Shown: piece after piece, positions 1 through 8,816 of the stretch | Layout of the letters: each line of letters starts with the position of its first letter | Numbering within the stretch: the stretch's first letter is position 1 | Source: CAYFZO01 sp965226235 | Lineage (GTDB): Bacteria; Pseudomonadota; Gammaproteobacteria; Poriferisulfidales; Oxydemutatoraceae | Length of the DNA stretch: 64,000 nucleotides | Assembly (NCBI GenBank): GCA_965226235.1 | Contig: OZ245335.1 | Span: 1,922,001-1,986,000, forward strand | Direction: 5' to 3' | Position numbers and translations under genes: made by a program | The notes under the pieces: model-generated | Databases searched by the model: none | Told to the model about the DNA's origin: nothing | The model's input: the letters and a program-made list of their open reading frames with translations, nothing else

Positions 1-106
1 CGCAGGATGCCCATCGGGAGGTGCTATCGGTTTGGGCCGCGAAGGCTCAAGGCGGCCGAGCTTTGTTCGACCCCGACGGTTTTCCTCGCCAGCCTGCCAG
101 GCTCTC
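1..106. other. flanking sequence without recognised gene
   Basis: This stretch precedes the 3' end of the DUF255 gene. Short open frames exist on both strands, but none shows recognisable protein sequence. It may be intergenic or the edge of a neighbouring gene outside the window. Confidence 0.4.
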
Positions 107-2230
107 TCATTTCGAGGGCGGTTGTCTTTCTCCGGTTTCGAGGGAGGCGAACGTCGGTTGGGCGAGTGCTTCCATGAAGCCGGAGAAAGTGTCGATCGGC
201 GCGAGGCAATGCGTACCCCGGCACAGGTAAGCGGTGACCTCGCCCCGGATTTTCTTTTCACGCAGGCACCGGGGTAGCCCGGTCGCGCTTTCGGGAATCT
301 CGAAGCAGAAGCGGGCAGGCGAGTAACGGGAATGCGTGGCTTGTAGCCAGCGCCGTGACGTGACGGCGGCTGCGTCCGCGGTGCGGATGATGACGGTTTC
401 CGGCGGTTCGTGTTGTTCGGTTAGCGCGCGCAGCAAGGTCGCGCAACCGGACGTGGAATTGCGCATGGTTTGCGCCGCCTGTGCCAGCGCGCGGTGGGCG
501 CTGTTGGTGTAGGTGTCGTTGCCACACAGCAACCCCAGCCGTGCGAGCAGCAGGGTCGCGACGCCGTAGCCCGAGGGAGTCGCCTCATCGTGCAGCACGC
601 GGGGACGTTGTATCAACTGCTCCTGGTCGTGGGCCGTGAAGTAATAGCCTCCCAGGTCGGCGTCTTCGAAGTGCTCGAGTATCGCATCGGCCAACCTGAT
701 TGCAAATGCCAGGTCGTCGTCGCTCCAGCGGTATTGCAGGACATGGAACAGCGCGTCGAGCAGAAATGCATAGTCGTCGAGGTAGGCAGGGAAGCGTGCG
801 CGACCATTTTTGTAAATCGCCAGTAGCCGACCGTCGTGCCACAGGTGAGTGCGGATAAATGCCAGTGCTCTCCGGGCGGAGTCGAAGCAGGCTTCCTCGC
901 CGAGCAACCTCGCGGTTTTTGCCATGCCCTTGATCATCAGCGCGTTCCAACTCGTGATGATCTTCTCGTCGCGTCCAGGGCGCGGGCGTGACTGTCGGTG
1001 GGAAAAAAGTACCTGCCTGCTACGTTGGATGCCGGCACGCACCGCTTCTTCTTCCGTGCCCAGGGCTGTTGCCAGCGACTCTACCGAGGTGGCGATACGC
1101 AGGTGCCACTTGCCTTCGAAGTTCGGTACTTTGTCCAGGCCAAAGTACCGTTTCGCGATCTCTGCGTCCTGGGGCTCGAGCAACTCCGCAAGCGTGTTTT
1201 TGTCCCAGGCGTAAAAGGTGCCTTCCCCGCCCTCGGAATCGGCGTCGAGCGTCGCGTAGTACCCGCCTTCGGGCGCCTGCATTTCACGCCACACCCAGTT
1301 TGCCGTTTCACGCGCCACGTCAGCCAGCCAGGACTGCCCGCCGGCATGAAACGTTTCGGCCAGCACGGGCAGTAGCGCCGCATTGTCGTAGAGCATTTTT
1401 TCGAAGTGTGGGATCTGCCATTCGGCATCGACCGAATAGCGATAGAACCCGCCTCCGAGCTGGTCATAAAGCCCGCCCTGGCACATCTTTTTCAGCGTAT
1501 GGAGCACCGCGTGTTCGCTTTGCGGGTCGTTGTCGCCTTTGGCTTTTGTGCGGGCGCCGCAGTGCAGCATGAATTGCAACAACTCGCCGTGCGGGAATTT
1601 CGGTTCGTTGGTAAAGCCGCCGTATTCCTGGTCGAATTGCCGCAGCAGCGCAGTTCGTGCGGTGTCTACCAGGCCGATCGCAGGTTGCCTGGCGTCCTCG
1701 ACAGGAGCGTAGATCTTGTGCAGCGTGTCCTGCAGCACCTGGTTTTGTTGCTGGATGTCGTCACGGTGCGTCCGGTAGTAATCGTGCACGCGCTCGAGCA
1801 CTTCCTTGAACGACGGCAGGTTGTGCCGTGGTTCTTTGGGGAAATAGGTGCCGCCAAAAAACGGGTGTCGGTTGTGCGGGTCGAGAATCATCGTCAACGG
1901 CCACCCGCCGGCGCGTTGCGTAATCAAAGACTGTGACGTCTGGTAGATCTTGTCGACGTCGGGGCGCTCCTCCCGATCCAGTTTGATGTTGACAAACAAG
2001 CGGTTCATAATCTCTGCAGTTTCCAGGTCTTCAAAGGATTCGTGCGCCATCACGTGGCACCAGTGGCATGCCGAGTATCCCACCGACAGCAACACCGGTT
2101 TATCCTCGGCAAGCGCGCGGTCAAAAGCCTCGTTTCCCCAGGGATACCAGTCCACGGGGTTGTCGGCGTGCTGCAACAGATAGGGGCTGCTTTCCTGCGC
2201 CAGGCGATTTTTGGTACGCTTGGAAGACAT
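107..2230 (-). CDS. thioredoxin-domain protein, DUF255 / YyaL family
   Basis: A 707-residue protein of the YyaL/SPATA20 family. The N-terminal DsbH-like thioredoxin fold (about residues 5-165) carries the CHWCHVM motif (Cys-x-x-Cys) and the family opening NRLAQESSPYLLQHADNPVDW. The rest is an alpha/alpha-barrel resembling glycoside-hydrolase or epimerase folds, with conserved GGGFYRYSVD and HFEKMLYDNA segments. No signal peptide is visible, so it is probably cytoplasmic. The biochemical role of this family is not established; a redox or sugar-related role is speculation. It is transcribed away from lgt and is full length for the family. Confidence 0.92.
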   Translation of the reverse strand: MSSKRTKNRLAQESSPYLLQHADNPVDWYPWGNEAFDRALAEDKPVLLSVGYSACHWCHVMAHESFEDLETAEIMNRLFVNIKLDREERPDVDKIYQTSQSLITQRAGGWPLTMILDPHNRHPFFGGTYFPKEPRHNLPSFKEVLERVHDYYRTHRDDIQQQNQVLQDTLHKIYAPVEDARQPAIGLVDTARTALLRQFDQEYGGFTNEPKFPHGELLQFMLHCGARTKAKGDNDPQSEHAVLHTLKKMCQGGLYDQLGGGFYRYSVDAEWQIPHFEKMLYDNAALLPVLAETFHAGGQSWLADVARETANWVWREMQAPEGGYYATLDADSEGGEGTFYAWDKNTLAELLEPQDAEIAKRYFGLDKVPNFEGKWHLRIATSVESLATALGTEEEAVRAGIQRSRQVLFSHRQSRPRPGRDEKIITSWNALMIKGMAKTARLLGEEACFDSARRALAFIRTHLWHDGRLLAIYKNGRARFPAYLDDYAFLLDALFHVLQYRWSDDDLAFAIRLADAILEHFEDADLGGYYFTAHDQEQLIQRPRVLHDEATPSGYGVATLLLARLGLLCGNDTYTNSAHRALAQAAQTMRNSTSGCATLLRALTEQHEPPETVIIRTADAAAVTSRRWLQATHSRYSPARFCFEIPESATGLPRCLREKKIRGEVTAYLCRGTHCLAPIDTFSGFMEALAQPTFASLETGERQPPSK

Positions 2231-2330
2231 CGGGTAGGGAGTGTTAGAACAGCGCCTATGTTATCGCGGATCGGGCCGATGTATTCGATCGATCGTATTT
2301 GAACCCCTCGAGCAACAGGCAGAATTGACC

Positions 2331-3125
2331 ATGGCAGCACCGTTTCACTTTCCCGACATCGATCCGGTCGCGTTTTCCCTCGTCGGTATCAATGTGTACT
2401 GGTATGGGCTGATGTACCTGTTCGGGTTCCTGATGTTCGTAGTACTGGGGCGGCTGCGCGCGCGCGACCCCAACGCGGGCATCGCCCCCCAGCACGTCGA
2501 TGAGTTGCTGTTTTATGGCGTGTTGGGAGTGGTGCTCGGCGGTCGCGTAGGTTATATCCTGCTGTACAACTTCGCTGGCTTTATCGACCAGCCATGGATT
2601 GTTTTCATGGTCTGGCAAGGCGGCATGAGTTTTCACGGGGGTCTGACCGGCGTGCTGATCGCGTTGTGGCTGTTTTGCCGCAGGTATCGGCTGCGGTTTC
2701 TGCAGGTCACCGATTTTGTCGCGCCGCTGACCCCCATCGGGCTCGGCGCGGGTCGTCTCGGCAACTTTATCAACGGTGAGCTATGGGGGCGCGCGAGCGA
2801 AGTGCCGTGGGCGATGGTGTTTCCACACGTGGACACCTTGTCGCGCCACCCTACGCAGTTGTACCAGTTGCTGATCGAAGGCGTTGTCCTGTTTGTGGTG
2901 CTGTGGGTCTATTCCTCAAAGCAGCGTGCGCCTGGCGCGGTGACCGGTCTGTTTGCTGTTCTGTACGCGCTCGGTCGCATCGGCGTCGAGTTTTTCCGCG
3001 AGCCGGATACGCATATCGGTTTCATTGCCTGGGGCTGGTTGACGATGGGACAGCTACTGAGTTTGCCTTTGCTACTGGTCGGTTGCTGGCTTGCGTATCG
3101 CTGCCGGGGGCGCCTCTGTCCATGA
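2331..3125 (+). CDS. lgt: prolipoprotein diacylglyceryl transferase
   Basis: Transfers diacylglycerol from phosphatidylglycerol to the lipobox cysteine of prolipoproteins in the inner membrane, the first step of lipoprotein maturation. The 264-residue protein has about seven hydrophobic segments, the catalytic-region motif GMSFHGG and the Lgt signature GRLGNFINGELWGR followed by HPTQLYQ. The frame is open further upstream from 2241, but the ATG at 2331 begins the family-typical N-terminus (MAAPFHFPDIDPVAFSLV). It lies directly before thyA, as in many gammaproteobacteria. The MlaA lipoprotein in this window is a likely substrate. Confidence 0.97.
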   Translation: MAAPFHFPDIDPVAFSLVGINVYWYGLMYLFGFLMFVVLGRLRARDPNAGIAPQHVDELLFYGVLGVVLGGRVGYILLYNFAGFIDQPWIVFMVWQGGMSFHGGLTGVLIALWLFCRRYRLRFLQVTDFVAPLTPIGLGAGRLGNFINGELWGRASEVPWAMVFPHVDTLSRHPTQLYQLLIEGVVLFVVLWVYSSKQRAPGAVTGLFAVLYALGRIGVEFFREPDTHIGFIAWGWLTMGQLLSLPLLLVGCWLAYRCRGRLCP

Positions 3126-3174
3126 CGCGGCTTTTGTTTGGGTAAACGCGCGCTACTGAACGGGTGAATGGATC

Positions 3175-3969
3175 TTGAAGGCCTATCTTGATTTGCTGTC
3201 ACGGGTCATCTCGCATGGGGGTCCCAAAAGCGACCGCACGGGCACGGGTACGCGCTCGTTGTTCGGCTGGCAGTTACGCCATGATTTATCCCAGGGGTTC
3301 CCGCTGGTGACGACCAAGCGGGTACACTTCAAATCTGCGGTGTATGAACTGTTGTGGTTTTTACGCGGCGATACCAATATCGCGTACCTCAATCGCCACG
3401 GGGTCAATATCTGGGACGAGTGGGCCGATGAGGATGGCAACCTGGGGCCGATTTACGGGCGGCAGTGGCGCGCGTGGCCGGGCCCCGACCTGCAGAGCAT
3501 CGATCAACTGCGGCAGGTGGTCGATGGCATCCGCAGCGATCCGGATTCGAGGCGCCTGCTGGTTTGCGCATGGAACGTCGGAGAGATTCGGTTCATGCGC
3601 CTGCCGCCGTGCCACGTGCTGTTCCAGTTTTACGTGCTGGACGGGCGCCTCTCCTGCCAGGTGTATCAAAGAAGTGCCGATGTCTTTCTCGGGGTACCGT
3701 TCAATATCGCTTCGTACGCATTGCTGCTTATGATGACGGCGCAGGTGTGTGGATTGAAGCCGGGCGATCTGGTACATACCTTTGGCGACGTGCATCTGTA
3801 CGACAACCATATCGAGCAGGCGAAACTGCAACTGCAACGCAAGCCCCATCGATTGCCTACGCTCGAGTTGAATCCCGAGGTGCGGGACCTGTTCGAGTTC
3901 GGCTACGACGACATCCGCCTCGTCGGGTATCGGGCGTATCCACCGATCGCGGCTCCGATCGCGGTGTGA
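3175..3969 (+). CDS. thyA: thymidylate synthase
   Basis: Converts dUMP and methylene-tetrahydrofolate to dTMP and dihydrofolate. The 264-residue sequence has the catalytic cysteine in LPPCHVLFQFYV, followed by the nucleotide-binding QVYQRSADVFLGVPFN signature and the C-terminal PPIAAPIAV tail. The start is TTG at 3175, giving MKAYLDLL, which matches the family N-terminus; a GGTGA element lies 7 nt upstream, while the nearby ATG at 3168 is out of frame and runs into a stop. It is followed 5 nt later by folA, which recycles the dihydrofolate this enzyme makes. Confidence 0.97.
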   Translation: MKAYLDLLSRVISHGGPKSDRTGTGTRSLFGWQLRHDLSQGFPLVTTKRVHFKSAVYELLWFLRGDTNIAYLNRHGVNIWDEWADEDGNLGPIYGRQWRAWPGPDLQSIDQLRQVVDGIRSDPDSRRLLVCAWNVGEIRFMRLPPCHVLFQFYVLDGRLSCQVYQRSADVFLGVPFNIASYALLLMMTAQVCGLKPGDLVHTFGDVHLYDNHIEQAKLQLQRKPHRLPTLELNPEVRDLFEFGYDDIRLVGYRAYPPIAAPIAV

Positions 3970-3974
3970 GCCGC

Positions 3975-4475
3975 ATGTCTGCCGACTTTACCTGTATTGT
4001 CGCGCATACCCGCAACCGGGTTATCGGCAGGGCTGGCGACATGCCATGGCACCTCGCTTCCGATCTCGGAAGGTTCCGCTCGTTGACGCTGGGCAAGGTG
4101 GTGGTGATGGGGCGCCGGACGTTCGAGAGCCTGGGGCGTCCTTTGCCGGGGCGTCGCAACGTTGTACTCAGTCGTAACGCCGCATTCGTCGCCGACGGCT
4201 GCGACGTCGCACACGGTATCGATCAACTGCGCGTCCTGGTCGGCGAGAGGGAATGCATCATTATCGGCGGCTCCGAAGTGTACCGGGAGTGCCTGCCGGC
4301 GTGCCGGCAGGTTTATTGCACGGAAATACAGACGGAACTGGACGGCGATACTTTTTTTCCGCGGCTCGAGCCAGGGCAATGGCGGTGGGAAAAGCTTGGG
4401 GAGCACGCCGCCGATGAAAACAACGACTACGCGATGACCTTCTGGCGCCTGGTACGCCGAGGCAATGACGGGTAG
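3975..4475 (+). CDS. folA: dihydrofolate reductase
   Basis: NADPH-dependent reduction of dihydrofolate to tetrahydrofolate; target of trimethoprim. The 166-residue protein shows the family pattern VIGRAGDMPWHLASDL (substrate and Met20-loop region), VVMGRRTFES, NVVLSR, and IIIGGSEVY for cofactor binding. The same frame stays open far upstream through thyA, but homology begins at ATG 3975, just after the thyA stop. thyA and folA are a metabolic pair and probably one transcript. The gene converges with apaH with only 4 nt between the stops. Confidence 0.97.
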   Translation: MSADFTCIVAHTRNRVIGRAGDMPWHLASDLGRFRSLTLGKVVVMGRRTFESLGRPLPGRRNVVLSRNAAFVADGCDVAHGIDQLRVLVGERECIIIGGSEVYRECLPACRQVYCTEIQTELDGDTFFPRLEPGQWRWEKLGEHAADENNDYAMTFWRLVRRGNDG

Positions 4476-4479
4476 CGGA

Positions 4480-5289
4480 TCAACACTGGACGCTGAATCT
4501 TTTTTCCTTTCCGGGATCCAGGCGCAAAGCGGTTAATTCCTGATTCCAGACACAGCCGGTATCCAGGCAGATCACACCGTTGCTGCGAACAAACCCGAGC
4601 GATGACCAGTGTCCGAAGATCAGTGTGTATTCCGGATTGCGACGGTGCGGCCATTCAAACCAGGGCGAAAATTCCCTGGGCTGCGTACCGGGTTCGCGTT
4701 TGTACTCGAGTGCTATCTCGCCTTCGGCCTTGCAAAAGCGCATGCGTGTCAGTACGTTGATGATGGCGCGCCAGCGTTCCGCTGCTTCCAGGTCGTCACG
4801 CCAGCGGTTTGGGTTGTTGCCAAAGACATCGCGGAGAAAGTCCCGGTAGCTTTTCGCGCGCAACTGCGCCGCGACTTCGTCGGCGAGCGTTGCCGCCTTG
4901 TCCAGGTCCCATTGTGGAAGCAGTCCCGCGTGCGCCATCACCAGTTTTCGCGAATGGTCGATCAGCAACAAGGGATGGTGCCTTAGCCATTCGATCAACT
5001 CGTGGCGATCGGGTGCCTGCAGGATCGCATCCAGCGTGCCGTCGCGCGGCGGTGCTTCGAGCCCGACATCAATTCTCAGCAAGTGAAGGTCGTGATTGCC
5101 CAGCACGCACCGTGTGCATTCACCGAGTTTCTGCAAAAAGCGCAGGGTACCGAGAGAGTCCGGTCCGCGACTGACCAGATCGCCGGTCAACCACAACTCA
5201 TCCTGCACCGGGTCAAACTTGATTTTCTCAAGCAACTCTTTCAGCGAATCAAGGCAACCCTGCAGGTCACCGACCGCATACAGCGCCAT
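4480..5289 (-). CDS. apaH: symmetrical bis(5'-nucleosyl)-tetraphosphatase
   Basis: Hydrolyses Ap4A to two ADP and is also known to remove Np4 caps from RNA in enterobacteria. The 269-residue protein has the metallophosphatase blocks GDLQGCLDSL, GDLVSRGPDS, GNHDLHLL and MAHAGLLPQWD in order. It is the last gene of the lptD-to-apaH operon and starts 3 nt after the apaG stop. The order apaG-apaH next to folA is the same as in enterobacteria, except that folA is convergent here. Confidence 0.97.
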   Translation of the reverse strand: MALYAVGDLQGCLDSLKELLEKIKFDPVQDELWLTGDLVSRGPDSLGTLRFLQKLGECTRCVLGNHDLHLLRIDVGLEAPPRDGTLDAILQAPDRHELIEWLRHHPLLLIDHSRKLVMAHAGLLPQWDLDKAATLADEVAAQLRAKSYRDFLRDVFGNNPNRWRDDLEAAERWRAIINVLTRMRFCKAEGEIALEYKREPGTQPREFSPWFEWPHRRNPEYTLIFGHWSSLGFVRSNGVICLDTGCVWNQELTALRLDPGKEKRFSVQC

Positions 5290-5292
5290 TGT

Positions 5293-5679
5293 CTAATGAA
5301 GAACGCGCGGGGCGACCAGCATGAATTCCTCTATGTTGGCGTCAAACTCATTCCCGTTTTCATCCACCATCTGATAGCTACCGTGCATGGTGCCGATGGG
5401 TGTGTCGATCAAGGTGCCGCTGGTGTAGCGGAAAGCTTCGCCAGGGCGCAGGAACGGCTGTTCTCCGACCACGCCGTCCCCACGCACTTCCTGTACGTTC
5501 TGGTTGGAGTCGGTAATGACCCAGTGTCTTGACAGCAACTGGGCTGCGACGGTTCCGCAGTTGGTAATGGTGATGGTGTAGGCGAAGGCGTAGCGGCCGT
5601 TTTCCTCGTCGGACTGTTCTTCCAGGTAGTGCGTTTTAACATCGACGGAAATGTCGTAGGGTTTTTTGCTCTCAGTCAC
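5293..5679 (-). CDS. apaG: ApaG family protein
   Basis: A 128-residue single-domain ApaG protein with a fibronectin-III-like fold. Family features visible are AYTITITNCGTVAAQLLSRHW, GVVGEQPFLRPGEAFRYTSG and GTMHGSYQMVDENG. The biochemical function is unclear; the older link to cobalt and magnesium efflux comes from enterobacterial phenotypes. It uses a GTG start at 5679 that overlaps the rsmA stop by 4 nt (GTGA), which suggests translational coupling. Confidence 0.96.
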   Translation of the reverse strand: MTESKKPYDISVDVKTHYLEEQSDEENGRYAFAYTITITNCGTVAAQLLSRHWVITDSNQNVQEVRGDGVVGEQPFLRPGEAFRYTSGTLIDTPIGTMHGSYQMVDENGNEFDANIEEFMLVAPRVLH

Positions 5680-6482
5680 TTGACCTCTCCATTGTCGTTG
5701 GATTTGTGACGCAACAAGTCTAGCATGACAAGAAAGTGTTTTACTTCGAGTTGTTGTGGACGGGTATCGGTGCGTAGGTGCATTTGCGCGAAATCATCAT
5801 GGCTGAAAGTCCCCGAAAAGATTCTACCGATCGTCTTTCTTCGCTGCGAGAACGCTTTGCTTACCAGGGAGAAAAAAGCTTCTCGTTCGCTTTTGTCGAG
5901 GATGAATGGACGCGGCAGTAGCCTGACCACCGATGAGTTGACCCGGGGCACCGGTGAAAACGCCTCGGGTGCGACGTCGAACAGGTGCTGCGCCTTGACG
6001 AAACAGTGGGTGGCGACGCTCAACCGGGAGTAATTCCTGGAACCGGGCTGGGCGGTCATGCGTTCGGCGATCTCGGTTTGCAGCATCAGGTGCATGTCGC
6101 GGATCTGCTCGGATGCATCGAACAGGCGCATCAGCAAAGGCGTAGAAATGTTGTAGGGCAGGTTGCCGACGATTCTTGCTTTGCTTCCATCGGCGGCCGG
6201 CGCCGAAAAGTCGAACCGGAGCGCGTCTTCATGATACAGGCGCAGAGATGCACACTGCGCGAAGCGCCGCCGCAGCCGCTCGATGAGTTCACGATCGATT
6301 TCTACTGCCTCTACGCGGCATTGTGTCTGCAGCAAAGGGGCGGTCAGCGCACCCAGCCCCGGGCCAATCTCGATGATCGTGTCTTCTGCGCGTGGTGCGA
6401 CCGCGTTGACGATCCGCGAGGCGGTGTGCTCATCGACCAGGAAATGCTGGCCCAGGTGTTTTTTAGCCCGGATCCTGTTCAT
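5676..6482 (-). CDS. rsmA: 16S rRNA (adenine1518/1519-N6)-dimethyltransferase
   Basis: Dimethylates two adjacent adenosines in the 3' hairpin of 16S rRNA during small-subunit maturation; loss gives kasugamycin resistance in known species. The 268-residue protein opens with MNRIRAKKHLGQHFL, the family-typical N-terminus, then the SAM motif EIGPGLGALTAPLL and the catalytic NLPYNIST. The open frame extends 24 codons upstream, but the start at 6482 fits homology best; it overlaps the 3' end of pdxA by 20 nt. Part of the lptD-surA-pdxA-rsmA-apaG-apaH operon. Confidence 0.96.
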   Translation of the reverse strand: MNRIRAKKHLGQHFLVDEHTASRIVNAVAPRAEDTIIEIGPGLGALTAPLLQTQCRVEAVEIDRELIERLRRRFAQCASLRLYHEDALRFDFSAPAADGSKARIVGNLPYNISTPLLMRLFDASEQIRDMHLMLQTEIAERMTAQPGSRNYSRLSVATHCFVKAQHLFDVAPEAFSPVPRVNSSVVRLLPRPFILDKSEREAFFSLVSKAFSQRRKTIGRIFSGTFSHDDFAQMHLRTDTRPQQLEVKHFLVMLDLLRHKSNDNGEVK

Positions 6483-7476
6483 CCAGCCTTGGACCGCCCG
6501 GTGCCGGAGCGCGCGCTTTCGCCAGTTCGATGGCGCAAGCGACCGCCGCGCCAAGATTTGCCGATGACGCCTTTCCGCTGCCTGCCAGCGTCAGCGCCGT
6601 GCCGTGGTCTACCGACGTACGCACGAAGGGCAGGCCCAGGGTCACGTTGACCGCCCGGTCGAAAGCCACGTGCTTGACGACCGGCAACCCTTGGTCGTGA
6701 TACATCGCCACGACCACGTCGCAGCGTTGCAACTGCTGCGGCGTGAACGCGGTGTCGGCCGGCAGTGGCCCGCTCAGGTCCATTTTCTGTTTTCCCTGTG
6801 CCAGTTCTCTGAGCACCGGTCGGATCACCCGTTCTTCTTCGTCCCCTAAATGCTGGTTTTCACCGGCATGTGGGTTGAGTCCGCATACGGCGATGCGTGG
6901 ACGGGGAATGCCGAACAACCTGTGCATATCTTTATGTACGATGCACAGCGTCTGCCTGAGACCCTCATGGGTCAGTGCTCGAGACACCCTGTTTAGCGGC
7001 AGGTGCGTTGTCGCCAGCGCCATTCGCAGTTCATCGCAGGTAAACAGCATCACGGTATCGCAGCCGCACGCGGCAGCCAGATATTCGGTGTGGCCGCGGA
7101 AGGTAACCCCGGCTTCATTGACGAGGGCCTTGTTGACCGGTGAGGTGACCATGGCGTCAAACCTGCCATCGAGGCAACCGGCGATACCGGCGTCGATCTG
7201 CGCCAGGACGTAGTCGGCGTTGCGCGGGTCACCCACGCCCACGGTGACCGGCACCTCTACCTTGACGGGCAGCAGTGTGACCCGAGGGTTGGTGGCAATC
7301 TCGGCCTTGAAGCGATCGCCGCAGTTCAAAGCCTCGCTGCGTTCGGCGAGCACGTCAGGGTCGCCGATGAGGGTGAGTTGCACCGCTGGGTGGCGTTCTG
7401 CATACGCCAGGGTGAATGCCACAACTATGTCTGGTCCGACCCCGGCGGGTTCGCCCGTTGTAATGCAGACGTTCAC
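6463..7476 (-). CDS. pdxA: 4-hydroxythreonine-4-phosphate dehydrogenase
   Basis: NAD-dependent oxidation of 4-phosphohydroxy-threonine in the DXP-dependent pyridoxal phosphate pathway. Motifs are TGEPAGVGPDIV at the N-terminus, FRGHTEYLA, CGLNPHAGE, and MYHDQGLPVVKHVAF with metal-binding histidines. The frame is open to 7542, but that would overlap surA; the GTG at 7476 gives MNVCITTGEPAG, 17 nt after the surA stop, with 337 residues, close to the usual length. No good ribosome binding site precedes it, consistent with coupling to surA. Confidence 0.95.
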   Translation of the reverse strand: MNVCITTGEPAGVGPDIVVAFTLAYAERHPAVQLTLIGDPDVLAERSEALNCGDRFKAEIATNPRVTLLPVKVEVPVTVGVGDPRNADYVLAQIDAGIAGCLDGRFDAMVTSPVNKALVNEAGVTFRGHTEYLAAACGCDTVMLFTCDELRMALATTHLPLNRVSRALTHEGLRQTLCIVHKDMHRLFGIPRPRIAVCGLNPHAGENQHLGDEEERVIRPVLRELAQGKQKMDLSGPLPADTAFTPQQLQRCDVVVAMYHDQGLPVVKHVAFDRAVNVTLGLPFVRTSVDHGTALTLAGSGKASSANLGAAVACAIELAKARAPAPGGPRLDEQDPG

Positions 7477-7493
7477 AGTTTGTCGAACGCTGC

Positions 7494-8816
7494 CTAAATG
7501 CGTATTTCGACGCGGCTTTTTTCCTGCAACCCCAGCAACCACAGCCGGATGCTTTCTTCCGACTTGCGCTGTCTTATGGTTGCGATCGCTTGCTGGCGCA
7601 ACGTCTCGTCCACAACGTTTTTCTCCCGGCTTTCGGTCACTTCCAGGAGATGCCAGCCATACGCGGTTTGGAATGGTCCGACCGGTTCTCCGGTGGCGTA
7701 TGCGCGCCTTGCCGCCTCGACAAATTCAGGCACGAACCCCTGCAGGTTTGACCAGCCTAGATCTCCCCCCTGCGTCGAACTCAGAGGGTCGCGCGAATAA
7801 GCGCAGGCGAATTCGGCAAAATCAGCCCCTTCTTCCAGCTTGCGCCTGATTTGGATGAGTTGCCTTCTGACCTTGTCGTCGCTGTCGATCGGGCTGGTTG
7901 TCATCAGGATGTGGCGTACTCGATATTGTTGCTGCATCATCGCGGGGTTCTCGTCGCCGCGGCTTGCGAGGCGCTGAAACAGGTACAAGCGCCCTCCACT
8001 GGAGATCACCGGGCTCACGTTATCGCTGCGTAGCGAGTCGATGCGCAGGCTCACCGGCCGTGGCAGATCTTCAGTGCGTCGCCACCGGAGGTCTTCGATA
8101 CTATAGGCTAGGTCTTCTTCTGCAGACGCCGATTTCCACAACCGTGAAAAGTGCCGGTCAAACGTGCCGAAGGAAGAAAACGATTTGCCGCGCAACTGCC
8201 CGCGGATCTGCAATAATCGTTTTCTTGCCACCGTGGCTTGATCCGGTGAGCGTGGCGCGACCCGGATTTGCGCGAAATGGTGCTCTGCGTTGGTTTTTCC
8301 GTTCTCGCCCGGCGCCGGTTCCTCCTGGATTTCTTTTTCGCTGACCTTGATCTGGTCGATGACTTCGCGCTGGATCAAGTTGCGAATGATCAACCCCTCT
8401 CGCGCGTTGTCGCGGAATGCCTGGTAGTCTTCTCCGCTGCTGCGGAAGCTTTGCTCGAAGGCTTCAAGACTCAGGTCTTTGCTCCTGGCCATGGTTTCGA
8501 TCGTGCGGTCGAGCGTGACTTCGTCGATGGTGATGTTGCGGTTTTTTGCTTCCTGCAACTGCAGTTGGCGAACGACCATTTGCTGCAACACCTGCCTGAC
8601 CAGTGTCTGCCGGTCGGGGATTTCGCGGTTTTGCTGGTCCAGTGTCCTTACCGTGCGCTCCATGCTTTGGACAAGTTCAAGTTCCGTGATCGCCTCGTTT
8701 TCGATGACCGCAACGATTCGGTTGAGCGCTTCCTGTGCTACCGCGACGGCGATCGGCGCGACAGACGCACACAACGCCAGGGCACAGGCAAGTTTCGTAC
8801 GTGAGGCTGCTTTCAT
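7494..8816 (-). CDS. surA: periplasmic chaperone / peptidyl-prolyl isomerase SurA
   Basis: Periplasmic chaperone that escorts outer-membrane beta-barrels, including LptD, to the Bam complex. The 440-residue protein has a signal peptide (residues 1-27, ending AVAVAQ), the N-terminal chaperone core starting LNRIVAVIENEAIT, a degenerate first parvulin domain, and a canonical second parvulin domain with VRHILMTT, GADFAEFA, GGDLGW and PFQTAYGWHLLEV. The ATG overlaps the lptD stop by 4 nt (ATGA), so the chaperone and one of its main clients are translated in tandem. Confidence 0.97.
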   Translation of the reverse strand: MKAASRTKLACALALCASVAPIAVAVAQEALNRIVAVIENEAITELELVQSMERTVRTLDQQNREIPDRQTLVRQVLQQMVVRQLQLQEAKNRNITIDEVTLDRTIETMARSKDLSLEAFEQSFRSSGEDYQAFRDNAREGLIIRNLIQREVIDQIKVSEKEIQEEPAPGENGKTNAEHHFAQIRVAPRSPDQATVARKRLLQIRGQLRGKSFSSFGTFDRHFSRLWKSASAEEDLAYSIEDLRWRRTEDLPRPVSLRIDSLRSDNVSPVISSGGRLYLFQRLASRGDENPAMMQQQYRVRHILMTTSPIDSDDKVRRQLIQIRRKLEEGADFAEFACAYSRDPLSSTQGGDLGWSNLQGFVPEFVEAARRAYATGEPVGPFQTAYGWHLLEVTESREKNVVDETLRQQAIATIRQRKSEESIRLWLLGLQEKSRVEIRI